Counted from the stretch's first letter, positions 1 to 7,000 are shown. The stretch: 8,205 nucleotides of DNA from Steroidobacteraceae bacterium (GCA_023253235.1 JALRHE010000439.1:1-8205), one strand, 5' to 3'. Notes: generated by a model from the letters alone, not told the origin. Program-made: numbers and translations.

Positions 1-49
1 CGAGGCCGACGGTGACGACGACACCCAGGTGATCAGGGGGCTGCGATGA
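1..49 (+). CDS. C-terminal tail of an upstream gene, possibly rodA/ftsW (partial)
   Basis: An open frame enters from the left edge and reads EADGDDDTQVIRGLR before a TGA at 47-49. That stop overlaps the ATG of the next gene (46-48) as ATGA, the usual sign of translational coupling. Only 15 residues are visible, an acidic tail with no domain. In actinobacteria the gene directly before pbpA is normally the RodA/FtsW-type SEDS glycosyltransferase, so that identity is inferred from position only. Base composition matches the PBP gene that follows. Confidence 0.5.
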   Translation, partial: EADGDDDTQVIRGLR

Positions 50-807
50 ACAAGCCGATCCGCACGCTCTCGGTCTTCTGCCTGCTGATGTTCCTGGCGC
101 TGATGGCCAACGTGACCTACCTGCAGTACTGGCGGGCCGACTCGCTCAACGACGACGGGCGCAACCGGCGTGCGGTCGACGCGGCGTTCTCCCAGCCGCG
201 CGGCGCGATCCTGGTGGGTCGCGAGCCGATCGCCTCCTCCGAGCCCTCCGGCGACCGCTACGAGTACCAACGCACCTACTCCCAGCCGCTGGCCTACGCT
301 CACGTCACCGGTTGGTACAACTACTTCAACGCCCAGTCCGGCGCCTGCAGCACCTGCCAACGCCGCGTCGAGCAGACCCAGGACGACCTGCTCTCCGGCG
401 AGGACGACCGGCTCTTCGTCACCCGCCTCGTCGACCTGCTCAGCAACGAGGAGTCCGCCGGCGGCAACGTGGCGCTGACGCTCGACCCCGCCGCCCAGCG
501 CGCCGCGTTCGACGGGCTGCGCGAGGTGCTCGGCCCGAACGGCCAAGGTGCCGTGGTGGCGCTCGAGCCGCGCACCGGCAAGGTGCTGGCGATGGTCTCG
601 CTGCCCACCTTCGACCCCAACCAGCTGGCCAGCCACGACCTCACCGAGGTCAGCCGCGCCGGCGACGCCCTCGAGGACGACCCGGCCCAGCCGCTGCTCA
701 ACCGGTCGATCCAGACCACGCTGCCGCCCGGGTCGACGTTCAAGGTCCTCACCGCGGCCGCTCAAAATCGCACGGCTGCCGGCACCTTTCTCCGGTGGGG
801 CGGTTGA
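46..807 (+). CDS. pbpA: Penicillin-binding protein PbpA, N-terminal part, broken by a join at about 760
   Basis: Class B penicillin-binding protein (peptidoglycan transpeptidase) of the actinobacterial PbpA type, acting at the outer face of the cytoplasmic membrane. Residues 1-10 are short and cytoplasmic, and about 8-27 form one membrane anchor. Residues 30-140 are the PBP dimerisation region, with the R-x-Q/N-R and PRGAI elements (40-54) and the VTGWYNYF stretch (87-94). The transpeptidase domain starts near 140 (NVALTLDP, GAVVALEPRTGKVLAMVS), and the nucleophile motif STFK is at 230-233. Native sequence ends at about residue 239 (LTAAA). The last 14 residues and the TGA are out-of-frame reading of the neighbouring amidase DNA. 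A complete PbpA runs to roughly 480-500 residues, so the SxN and KTG motifs are missing and this product could not be active. A short CSTC insertion at 101-104 is unusual compared with the mycobacterial protein as I remember it. The start follows the ATGA overlap. Confidence 0.9.
   Translation: MNKPIRTLSVFCLLMFLALMANVTYLQYWRADSLNDDGRNRRAVDAAFSQPRGAILVGREPIASSEPSGDRYEYQRTYSQPLAYAHVTGWYNYFNAQSGACSTCQRRVEQTQDDLLSGEDDRLFVTRLVDLLSNEESAGGNVALTLDPAAQRAAFDGLREVLGPNGQGAVVALEPRTGKVLAMVSLPTFDPNQLASHDLTEVSRAGDALEDDPAQPLLNRSIQTTLPPGSTFKVLTAAAQNRTAAGTFLRWGG
754..763. other. Junction between actinobacterial and proteobacterial DNA
   Basis: Up to about 760 the PBP frame is intact (STFK-VLTAAA). From 761 a different frame immediately reads LKIARLPAPFSGGAVDPECERA, typical of the middle of an amidase-signature enzyme. 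No stop, repeat, transposase or att-like sequence lies between them. G+C and third-position bias change at the same place. The eight bases 754-761 are gcggccgc, a NotI recognition sequence and GC-rich microhomology that could suit either a ligation or a misassembly. Confidence 0.88.
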
Positions 808-1426
808 CCCTGAGTGTGAGCGTGCGGTCGATACCGTGGCGGCACTGTGTCGACAACTTGGGCACCGCGTTGAAGTGGCAACGCCGGTCATCGACTACAA
901 GGGCTACACCGCAGCCTTCGGCACCATCATCGCTGTGCAGACACTCGCGGCGTTGCGTGAGCGCGAACGTCAAATGGGTCGGGCTTGCACCGAGGCAGAT
1001 GTAGAGCCGGTCACATGGCTTATCGCGCAGTCCGGGCAGAGGATAGACGGATTGACCTTTGCCAGCGCCGAGACGACGCTCGATGAGGCTGCGCGCCAGT
1101 CCGCTGACTTTTTCAAAGATTGGGATCTGTTGTTATCGCCAACCTTGGCACAGGCGCCGGTGGAACTGGGCAAACTCGGCTTATCACCAACTAATTTCGC
1201 GCAATACGCCGCCGACGTGACTGCGTTCTCGCCATACACCTCGTTGGCGAACGTCACCGGGCAGCCGTCGATTTCGTTGCCGCTGGGTTGGTCGCGCAGT
1301 GGTTTGCCACTCGGGGTGATGTTCACGGCGCGATTCGCCGACGAAGCAACCCTGTTGTCTTTGTCGCGGACGCTAGAGCGTGAGCTTCCCTGGTACGACC
1401 GCAGACCGACCTTCAGGGCGAGTTGA
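761..1426 (+). CDS. Amidase-signature enzyme, C-terminal 221 residues (5' truncated at the join)
   Basis: C-terminal half of an amidase-signature family hydrolase, which cleaves carboxylic amides with a Ser-cisSer-Lys triad. What is visible: LKIA at the first codons, an ECERAVDTVAALCRQLGH helix typical of the part after the core, DLLLSPTLAQAPVELG (the family's LLSPT-A-P element), and a terminal block TSLANVTGQPSISLPLGWS...GLPLGVMF...DEATLLSL. These match amidases of the 6-aminohexanoate-cyclic-dimer hydrolase / GatA-like type. The catalytic Lys and the glycine/serine-rich signature belong to the N-terminal half and are absent, so the fragment cannot be active. The in-frame ORF actually opens at 548, but its first 71 codons are PBP DNA in the wrong frame and are not amidase. 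The stop (1424-1426) lies 14 bp inside the oppositely oriented MBL gene. Substrate is unknown; an amide-conjugated compound is only a guess from context. Confidence 0.85.
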   Translation, partial: LKIARLPAPFSGGAVDPECERAVDTVAALCRQLGHRVEVATPVIDYKGYTAAFGTIIAVQTLAALRERERQMGRACTEADVEPVTWLIAQSGQRIDGLTFASAETTLDEAARQSADFFKDWDLLLSPTLAQAPVELGKLGLSPTNFAQYAADVTAFSPYTSLANVTGQPSISLPLGWSRSGLPLGVMFTARFADEATLLSLSRTLERELPWYDRRPTFRAS

Positions 1427-2825
1427 GACCATCAAGCTGCTGTCGCAGCGTCACGACGTGCTCCACATACTCGACAGCTTCTTGCGTGGGAATCACGGTG
1501 CTTTCCAGACGGTGTAGCCAGACCCGGCTCGCAAGTCGCAAGACATCTTCGTTCGAGGGGTTGGCCAGCCATGCCCAGTCCGCTAAATGGCAGGCCATCA
1601 CGATGTCCGTGCTGCGCAGCGTTTCGATGCGCTGCATGAACTTCTCTAGACCACCGGCAAGCTCGATGATTTCGCGCGCTTGTTGTTGACGACTCGCTGG
1701 GGACCACTCGGACGGCAGCTCGTTCCACCAGCCAGAATATTCTTGGATCACTGTGCGAGAGATGTCAGCCGGTGTGCTGTACAGCTCTGCTGCATCGGGA
1801 TTTCCGTCGAAATCTTTGGATAGACCGACTGTTGCTGCGACATCGTACTTTCGGATACCACTATTGAGTGCTGCCAAACTTTGATCAGAGATTGTTTGAA
1901 GCATGCGAGCTTGGCCGCCTAGTCGTTTTGAAATTTCCGGATAGCCAACCAAGGCAGGTCCATGCATGGGAAGGGCGAGTTCTGGCTCTGCATCGACCAT
2001 GGCGCGTAGCGCCTTTGACCACGACTCCACATAACGCTGTCGACGCTTACCATTACCGGCATTGGGCAGGAACGGCTGGAAATAGTCGGCAATCACCACG
2101 GTCTTGCGTGTGGGCACCGATACCCATAGTTGGTCGACCGTCTCCCCGGGAGCGTGTTGCAGAATGAACCGATCATCACCGATCGCGAGTTCGAGCCGGT
2201 CGTGGAATGTGCGAGTCGGCATCGGGAGTTCAGCCGTACTCTTCGGAAAATCCACTAAACGCTGGTTATTCAGTCGTGAAGTGAATTCGCGGCTGCGAAT
2301 GTCTCGCTTGACCTCGTCTTCAAGTAAAGCGGTGGCGATGATCTGTGGTTTCTCACCAGCCTCGAGCAATGCCCAAGCGCCCAACATATGATCGATATGG
2401 TGGTGGGTATAGATGATGGTGTGTACGGGTTTATCGCTGATGGAGCGAATCGCAGCGAGCAGTGCCGGACCTGCCGGCGCATAGGCGGTATCGACAAGAA
2501 CGAGTCCTTCTCGTGTCTCGAAGACCGCCACGTTCACCCACGGGAATCGTAGTAGCCAGACGCCGTCGCCATGCTTTTCGATCGTCGCTAGGTTCTTCGC
2601 GTCCGCGAGTGCAGCGGTGTCCGTGCGGCTGTACATCCGATTGGCCACCGCGATCGACATCGCGTTACCGAAGCCTTGCACTCGACCCACGGCTTTTCGC
2701 AAGAACGGATTCTCTTGATACACCGCTGCTCGCGCGGCGGTTCGTTCGTCTTGTGCTTCGTTGGCGAGTAAGACCGAGCTATGAAGAATAGTGGTCGCAA
2801 CCAGGCAAGCGTTCAGGAGTTTCAT
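1413..2825 (-). CDS. Exported metallo-beta-lactamase-fold hydrolase, alkyl-sulfatase-like
   Basis: A 470-residue zinc hydrolase, probably periplasmic: residues 1-21 are a signal peptide (short charged start, hydrophobic 6-20, likely cleavage after LLA before NEA). The MBL domain spans about 80-290. It has the HxHxDH zinc motif THHHIDH at 140-146, His224 (HAPGET), Asp247 (VIADYF) and His288 (PMHG), a full canonical ligand set. Residues about 310-460 resemble the alkyl-sulfatase dimerisation region, including QEYSGWW at 361-367. This suggests hydrolysis of a sulfate or other ester. However, SdsA1-type alkyl sulfatases are about 650 residues with a third, C-terminal SCP2-like lipid-binding domain that is missing here, and as I recall they use Glu zinc ligands. 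The true reaction is therefore open: sulfatase, lactonase or esterase. The start ATG overlaps the stop of the upstream flavin oxidoreductase (ATGA), with AAAAGGG just upstream as a weak ribosome binding site. It is the last gene of the leftward run. Confidence 0.85.
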   Translation of the reverse strand: MKLLNACLVATTILHSSVLLANEAQDERTAARAAVYQENPFLRKAVGRVQGFGNAMSIAVANRMYSRTDTAALADAKNLATIEKHGDGVWLLRFPWVNVAVFETREGLVLVDTAYAPAGPALLAAIRSISDKPVHTIIYTHHHIDHMLGAWALLEAGEKPQIIATALLEDEVKRDIRSREFTSRLNNQRLVDFPKSTAELPMPTRTFHDRLELAIGDDRFILQHAPGETVDQLWVSVPTRKTVVIADYFQPFLPNAGNGKRRQRYVESWSKALRAMVDAEPELALPMHGPALVGYPEISKRLGGQARMLQTISDQSLAALNSGIRKYDVAATVGLSKDFDGNPDAAELYSTPADISRTVIQEYSGWWNELPSEWSPASRQQQAREIIELAGGLEKFMQRIETLRSTDIVMACHLADWAWLANPSNEDVLRLASRVWLHRLESTVIPTQEAVEYVEHVVTLRQQLDGLNSP

Positions 2826-3901
2826 GGCGCCCTTTTGTGCGCGGGGTAGTCGATATATCCGGTGGCACCCGGCGAGTAGAGCGTCTTGCGATCAAAGCGA
2901 GCGAGTTCAAATCCGCCGGCGATCCGCTCGACGAGATCAGGATTGGCAATGTAGTGCCGGCCGAAAGACACAGCGTCACCGATCTTTGCCTCAATCGCTG
3001 CTGCTGCGGAGGCGGGCTGGAAGCCGTCGTTGATGATCACGGCGCCGTCATGGTGGCGACGCGCCAACGCGAAGGCGTCTATTGATTTGTCGGGCGAGGC
3101 GATCACATGTACCCAGCCACATCGCAACGGTCGGATTGCCTCGAGCAAGCTCGTATGCGTTTCGATAGGGTTGAAATCGAGCACGTCGTTGAAGGGATTG
3201 GCCGGGCAAATCCGCAGTCCCACGCGACCGGCGCCGATACGGGCAGCCAGCGATTCCATTACTTCGACCACAAAACGGACTCGACCTGCTGCGCTACCGC
3301 CGTAGTTATCGGTACGCAGGTTGGTGTTGTGAGCCATGAATTGCATGGGCAAATAGCCGCTAGTGCAATGCAACTCAACGCCGTCGAAGCCGGCTGATTT
3401 GGCCATCGCGGCTGATTCGGCGTATTCGTTTATCACGGCAGCTATGCCGGCAGCCGAGAGCGCCTCTGGCGTATCGCAGGGCTGCATGCCCGCCGCATCG
3501 GTGAACATCTCGATGTTGGCTTTGATCGCGCAGGGCGCAACCGTTCTCGCGCCCGGCGACTTGTTGTAGTGGGAACTGATACGGCCGACATGCATCAACT
3601 GCGCGACGATCCGTCCGCCGCGCGCGTGTACTGCATCGGTCACTCGGCGCCATGCCGCGACCTGTTTTTCATCGTGCAAACCCGGCGTGCGCGCATACCC
3701 TTTGCCATGTATCGAGGGTTGAACGCCTTCTGTAAAGATGAGTCCCGAGCTCGCACGCTGAGTGTAATAGTCGACGTGTAGATCGGTCGGGCAGTCGTTG
3801 GCATCGGCTCGACTGCGAGTCATCGGCGCCATGAAGACACGGTTCTGGCAAGCGATCTCGCCCACCTGCACCGACTCAAAGAGTGCTTGCATCGAGGTCA
3901 C
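2822..3901 (-). CDS. Old Yellow Enzyme family NADH:flavin oxidoreductase (ene-reductase)
   Basis: A 359-residue FMN-dependent TIM-barrel enzyme that uses NAD(P)H to reduce activated C=C bonds of enones and related compounds; cytoplasmic. Visible family marks: NRVFMAPMTR (20-29) with the Thr28 of classical OYEs rather than the Cys of YqjM types, QLMHVGRIS (101-109), GVELHCTSGYLPMQF (174-188), RTDNYGGS (196-203), GLRICP (228-233) and SFGRHYIANPDLVERI (312-327) for FMN phosphate. Length is normal for the NemA/OYE group. The substrate-binding pair is odd: His178 is present, but the position normally Asn or His is Ser181 (codon at 3359-3361). The frame opens with GTG overlapping the upstream SDR stop as GTGA. 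The ATG three codons in (3890-3892) gives MQALFESVQVG, closer to the usual N-terminus, and may be the real start; neither has a strong ribosome binding site. The stop overlaps the MBL start by 4 bp. Confidence 0.93.
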   Translation of the reverse strand: MTSMQALFESVQVGEIACQNRVFMAPMTRSRADANDCPTDLHVDYYTQRASSGLIFTEGVQPSIHGKGYARTPGLHDEKQVAAWRRVTDAVHARGGRIVAQLMHVGRISSHYNKSPGARTVAPCAIKANIEMFTDAAGMQPCDTPEALSAAGIAAVINEYAESAAMAKSAGFDGVELHCTSGYLPMQFMAHNTNLRTDNYGGSAAGRVRFVVEVMESLAARIGAGRVGLRICPANPFNDVLDFNPIETHTSLLEAIRPLRCGWVHVIASPDKSIDAFALARRHHDGAVIINDGFQPASAAAAIEAKIGDAVSFGRHYIANPDLVERIAGGFELARFDRKTLYSPGATGYIDYPAHKRAP

Positions 3902-4671
3902 AGCGGCCAGACCGTGGCTTCCGCGCCACCGTCGAGCTCTAAGATTTTACCGGTCATCCAAGACGAAGCGGGCGAAGCCAAAAATAGCGCGGCAGCCGCG
4001 ATGTCTTCGACGGTCCCGAGTCTCGCGAGCGGCGTCCGCTTTTCCATCGCGGTGCGAACCTCCTCGGTAAGGAATTTCGCGAGCGCATCGGTGACGACGG
4101 GGCCAGGTGCGATGGCATTGACTCGGATGCTCGGGGCGAAATCTTGGGCCAACAAGCGGGTCAACTGCGTGAGTGCCGCTTTCGCTGTCCCATAGTTTGA
4201 GAAGCTGCGCTGCGCGTAGCGGGCCGCGGCCGAGGTGATGTTGATGATGCTCCCGGCCTCCGAGCGACGCAGGTGCGGAACCGCAAGTCGGCTAAGCGCG
4301 AAGGCTGGCACGACATTCCACTCGAGCGCTTTCAGGAATTGCTCCGGCGTCGTACGCAATGGGTCATTGGGTCCTGCACCGCCCGCGTTGTTGACCAGCA
4401 CATCAAGGCGGCCCAGTTCGCCGACCGCCGTCTCGACGGCCTTCGACAAGGCCTCGCCATCAGCGACATCGCAGGGCAGCACGATGGCTTTGCGATTGAG
4501 GCGCGCTACCGCCGTAGCGACCTCGTCGAGGTCACTGCGTGTTCGCGACAGCAGCGCGACGTTCGCACCGGCTGCCGCGAAGGCCAGCGCGATACCACGA
4601 CCGATACCGCGGCCGGCGCCTGTGATCAGCGCGGCCTTGCCGTCTAGGCGGAAGTGTGTGGTCAAATCCAT
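3898..4671 (-). CDS. Short-chain dehydrogenase/reductase, 7-alpha-hydroxysteroid-dehydrogenase-like
   Basis: A 257-residue classical SDR, NAD(P)-dependent alcohol/ketone oxidoreductase. It has TGAGRGIG (17-24), NNAG (94-97) and the catalytic tetrad Asn119-Ser147-Tyr160-Lys164 (SNYGTAKAAL), followed by IRVNAIAPGPV. After the second strand it reads LLSRTRS (40-46), with no acidic residue and an Arg, which favours NADP(H). The layout NNAGGAGP, APGPVVTDAL, RLGTVEDIAAAALFL and SPASSWMTGKIL closely follows E. coli 7-alpha-hydroxysteroid dehydrogenase as I remember it, and a FabG-like reductase is the alternative. A hydroxysteroid or other cyclic alcohol substrate is therefore possible but not shown. 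It starts 6 bp after the receptor stop, and its stop overlaps the OYE GTG by 4 bp, so it is tightly coupled on both sides. Confidence 0.92.
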   Translation of the reverse strand: MDLTTHFRLDGKAALITGAGRGIGRGIALAFAAAGANVALLSRTRSDLDEVATAVARLNRKAIVLPCDVADGEALSKAVETAVGELGRLDVLVNNAGGAGPNDPLRTTPEQFLKALEWNVVPAFALSRLAVPHLRRSEAGSIINITSAAARYAQRSFSNYGTAKAALTQLTRLLAQDFAPSIRVNAIAPGPVVTDALAKFLTEEVRTAMEKRTPLARLGTVEDIAAAALFLASPASSWMTGKILELDGGAEATVWPL

Positions 4672-4677
4672 CCCGGC

Positions 4678-6942
4678 TTACCAGCGCGCAGCGACTTCGA
4701 TGCCGTAGGTGCGGGGCATGCCGAAATACGCTTGTGTCAGATTGCCGAAACCGGGGCCGAAATCGATCATGTTCTGGATGCATTCTTTGTCGAACAGATT
4801 TTTCGACCAAATCGCCAGATCAAGCTCGTTACCGCCGAAGCGGATACCGTCGAACGACAAACGCGCATTGACCACGCTGTAGGACGGCACACGCGTGTCA
4901 TTGGCCAGAGCCGAGCCAACCGACGCCGGATCGCGTGCGGCGTCGACGACGATCGGATAGGGATACAGCGTGTAGTCGTCCATGCGGGTCGCGTCGATCA
5001 GCAAACGGGTCTCCGCACCCATGACGGTGCCAAGCGCTGCATCGAGCGAGATGCCGAGCGTCATCTCGGGCAAGTGCGGCAGCGAACGGTTGAAGGCGAC
5101 ATCGACGCCGCGATCGATGTAACGATCGAACTCTCCGTCCATCTTGCCGAGTGAGAACTGTAAGCGCGTGCCCTGCACGAACTGCCAACCGAGTTCGAGC
5201 TCGAAGCCTTTGACATTCGCTTCACCCGCATTCTTGATGGATGAGTTGGCGGCGCCTTTGGCTTCAAAGATCGACAGTTGCATCTCGTTCGAGTTGTTGT
5301 TAAACAACGCCACGTTGGCATAGCCACGATTGCCGGCGAACAGCCATTTCGCACCGACTTCCGTCGACTCCAGCGTCTCCGGAAGATAGGGCGTTTGCGC
5401 CTGAGCGATGTTGACGGGGATCGGATTGGACGGATCACCGGCCTCACCGTTGAAACCACCGCTCTTGAAGCCTTCCGCATACTTAACGTAGGCCGAGACG
5501 GTGTCGCTCGGCTTCCACGTCAAGATGGCGAGCGGCGTCGTATCGCTGAAACTCGTTTTCGCGCGAGTGCCGCAGGGGACGTAATCAAAGATGCCGACGA
5601 GACCTGCGCAACGATCGATCGTCTTCTCCTCGTCGGTGTAACGCAGGCCTGCCGTGACGGACCACTGTTCGTTGATCGCGTAATCGAGCTGACCAAACAC
5701 TGCTTTGGCTTTGGTCGTGAATCCGTACTGCGACTTGAATTGGACGCCAGCACCGGGTCCGAATTCCATGAAGAAGGCCTGCGGATTATCGGTGAAGCCA
5801 TCGTCTTTGAAGTAGTACAGACCGGCGACGTAGGAGAGTTTTCCGGCGTTGCCGATCCACTGCAACTCCTGCGAGCTCGAGTCGTAATCGGACAAGCGTT
5901 GCGTATGCGCGATGTCGAGCGGTGAGCCGTCGAGATCCAGACCGTCTTCCCAAGTGAGTTGTCGTTGCGCGGTGATCGACTTCAACGTATTCGATTCGTT
6001 CAGGCGCCACTCGAGTGTCAACGAGTGTCCCTGCGTACGTGATCGTTCGAACGACGGGCCATCTACCGTGGCTTTGTCTTGACGACTCGTCGAGACGTAC
6101 GGACTGAGGAAAGGCAACAAAGATCGGTACAGCTGCGAGTGCGAGGCGTTTTGATCGATGTCGTTGTAATCGCCGCGGTATGCCAAATCGACCGAGTCGC
6201 CAAGCGGCAGATCGATCGCGAGGCGAGCACTGTTGTTGTCGACGTTATTGAGCTCACTCGTCGAGGCTTTGCGGCCCGGCGGAGTGGGGTAGTTACTTGT
6301 CGAATTGTTGATCCATCCGTCGCGCTGCTGTGTGCCGAGCGCCAGATTGACCTTGGCGTTTCCAATGGCTGGCAAGTCGATCGAGAGACGACCGTTGAGT
6401 GTCGAGAAGTTACCGACTTGTATCGAGGCGATACCCGAGGCTTCGCCACTCGGCTTGCGGGTGATGATGTTGAAGGCGCCCGCGAGCGTGTTCCGTCCCC
6501 ATAGGGTTCCCTGCGGTCCGCGCAGAACCTCGATGCGATCGATCTCGACTAAATCGAACAGCGCACCTTGCGTCTTACCGACGTAGACGCCGTCGACGTA
6601 GATGCCGACCGCCGGATCCCACGTGAGCGCCGGGTTGGCGGTCACGCTACCTCGGATCGCGAGCTGTGCGGCCGTGCTGTTGCCCGGTGTGGGGCTGATT
6701 TGCAGATTGGGTGCGAACCCCTCGAGACCTTGCACATCGGTGATTCCACGCCGCTCGAGCGCGCTGCCACCGAGCGCCGTGATGGCGATCGGCACGTCGA
6801 CCAAGCGTTGTTCGCGTCGCTGCGCCGTGACCACGATCTCCTCTAGACCGGGATCGCTTTGGGCTGCGCTCACACCGCTCAAACTGGCGGATACGACGGC
6901 AGCCACGAAACACGAAATTCGGACCTTCGCATTGGACGTCAT
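4678..6942 (-). CDS. TonB-dependent outer-membrane receptor
   Basis: A 754-residue outer-membrane transporter that moves a bulky ligand into the periplasm using energy from TonB-ExbB-ExbD. Residues 1-26 are a signal peptide (cleavage likely VSA before AQS). Residues 34-40 (EEIVVTA) are the TonB-box region, about 48-165 the plug (VPIAITAL, LAIRGSV, GIYVDGVYVGK, IEVLRGPQGTLWGRNTLAGAFNIITRKP), and the rest a 22-strand barrel. Barrel marks include GLRYTDEEKTI (432-442), YVKYAEGFKSGGFNG (485-499), NLFDKE (715-720), GMPRTYGIEVAARW and a terminal Trp as the outer-membrane assembly signal. No N-terminal STN signalling domain is present, so it is not an ECF-sigma transducer. A Cys pair (445, 457) lies in a likely extracellular loop. 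The frame is open to 6975, but the ATG at 6942 is chosen because AAGGAG sits 7 bp upstream and the signal peptide then starts correctly. Its place among SDR and OYE genes suggests an organic substrate rather than iron-siderophore, an inference only. Confidence 0.95.
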   Translation of the reverse strand: MTSNAKVRISCFVAAVVSASLSGVSAAQSDPGLEEIVVTAQRREQRLVDVPIAITALGGSALERRGITDVQGLEGFAPNLQISPTPGNSTAAQLAIRGSVTANPALTWDPAVGIYVDGVYVGKTQGALFDLVEIDRIEVLRGPQGTLWGRNTLAGAFNIITRKPSGEASGIASIQVGNFSTLNGRLSIDLPAIGNAKVNLALGTQQRDGWINNSTSNYPTPPGRKASTSELNNVDNNSARLAIDLPLGDSVDLAYRGDYNDIDQNASHSQLYRSLLPFLSPYVSTSRQDKATVDGPSFERSRTQGHSLTLEWRLNESNTLKSITAQRQLTWEDGLDLDGSPLDIAHTQRLSDYDSSSQELQWIGNAGKLSYVAGLYYFKDDGFTDNPQAFFMEFGPGAGVQFKSQYGFTTKAKAVFGQLDYAINEQWSVTAGLRYTDEEKTIDRCAGLVGIFDYVPCGTRAKTSFSDTTPLAILTWKPSDTVSAYVKYAEGFKSGGFNGEAGDPSNPIPVNIAQAQTPYLPETLESTEVGAKWLFAGNRGYANVALFNNNSNEMQLSIFEAKGAANSSIKNAGEANVKGFELELGWQFVQGTRLQFSLGKMDGEFDRYIDRGVDVAFNRSLPHLPEMTLGISLDAALGTVMGAETRLLIDATRMDDYTLYPYPIVVDAARDPASVGSALANDTRVPSYSVVNARLSFDGIRFGGNELDLAIWSKNLFDKECIQNMIDFGPGFGNLTQAYFGMPRTYGIEVAARW

Positions 6943-7000
6943 GATCAATCTCCTTGGAAAGGAAGACAGGCGCAACGGTTAGGGATGAGAACGCTCGCGA
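6943..7000 (-). other. 58-bp gap between SDR and receptor genes
   Basis: Apart from the ribosome binding site at 6950-6955 I see no hairpin with a T-run and no clear -35/-10 pair on the minus strand. The two genes are probably on one transcript, with an independent start for the receptor not excluded. Confidence 0.5.
6950..6955 (-). promoter_or_regulatory. Shine-Dalgarno sequence of the TonB-dependent receptor gene
   Basis: The minus strand reads AAGGAG, then 7 bases (ATTGATC), then ATG. It is the strongest ribosome binding site in the window and fixes the start at 6942 rather than the longer frame from 6975. Confidence 0.85.

Noticed and set aside
740..775. The junction as a natural insertion or transfer site.
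   Set aside because: No inverted repeats, target duplication, integrase, tRNA or att-like sequence is near, and both genes are truncated at the same base. An artefact is simpler, though reads would be needed to prove it.
312..1004. A 230-codon + strand frame crossing the junction.
   Set aside because: Arginine/proline-rich shadow of the high-GC PBP gene continued by chance into the amidase region; no domain and in conflict with both real frames.
548..1426. A 292-codon + strand frame running from inside the PBP gene through the amidase.
   Set aside because: Its first 71 codons are PBP DNA read out of frame (Arg/Pro/Ser-rich, no family likeness); only the part from 761 is amidase. It is an artefact of the join, not a fusion protein.
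5278..5925. A 215-codon + strand frame antisense to the receptor gene.
   Set aside because: Lies wholly inside a well-supported receptor gene, resembles no known family, and long antisense frames are expected at this GC content. The same holds for 4654-5154 and 6079-6504.
6943..6975. An 11-residue N-terminal extension of the receptor (MRLSSFPRRLI).
   Set aside because: The downstream ATG at 6942 has a strong AAGGAG at correct spacing, and the extension would include the ribosome binding site and disturb the signal peptide start.
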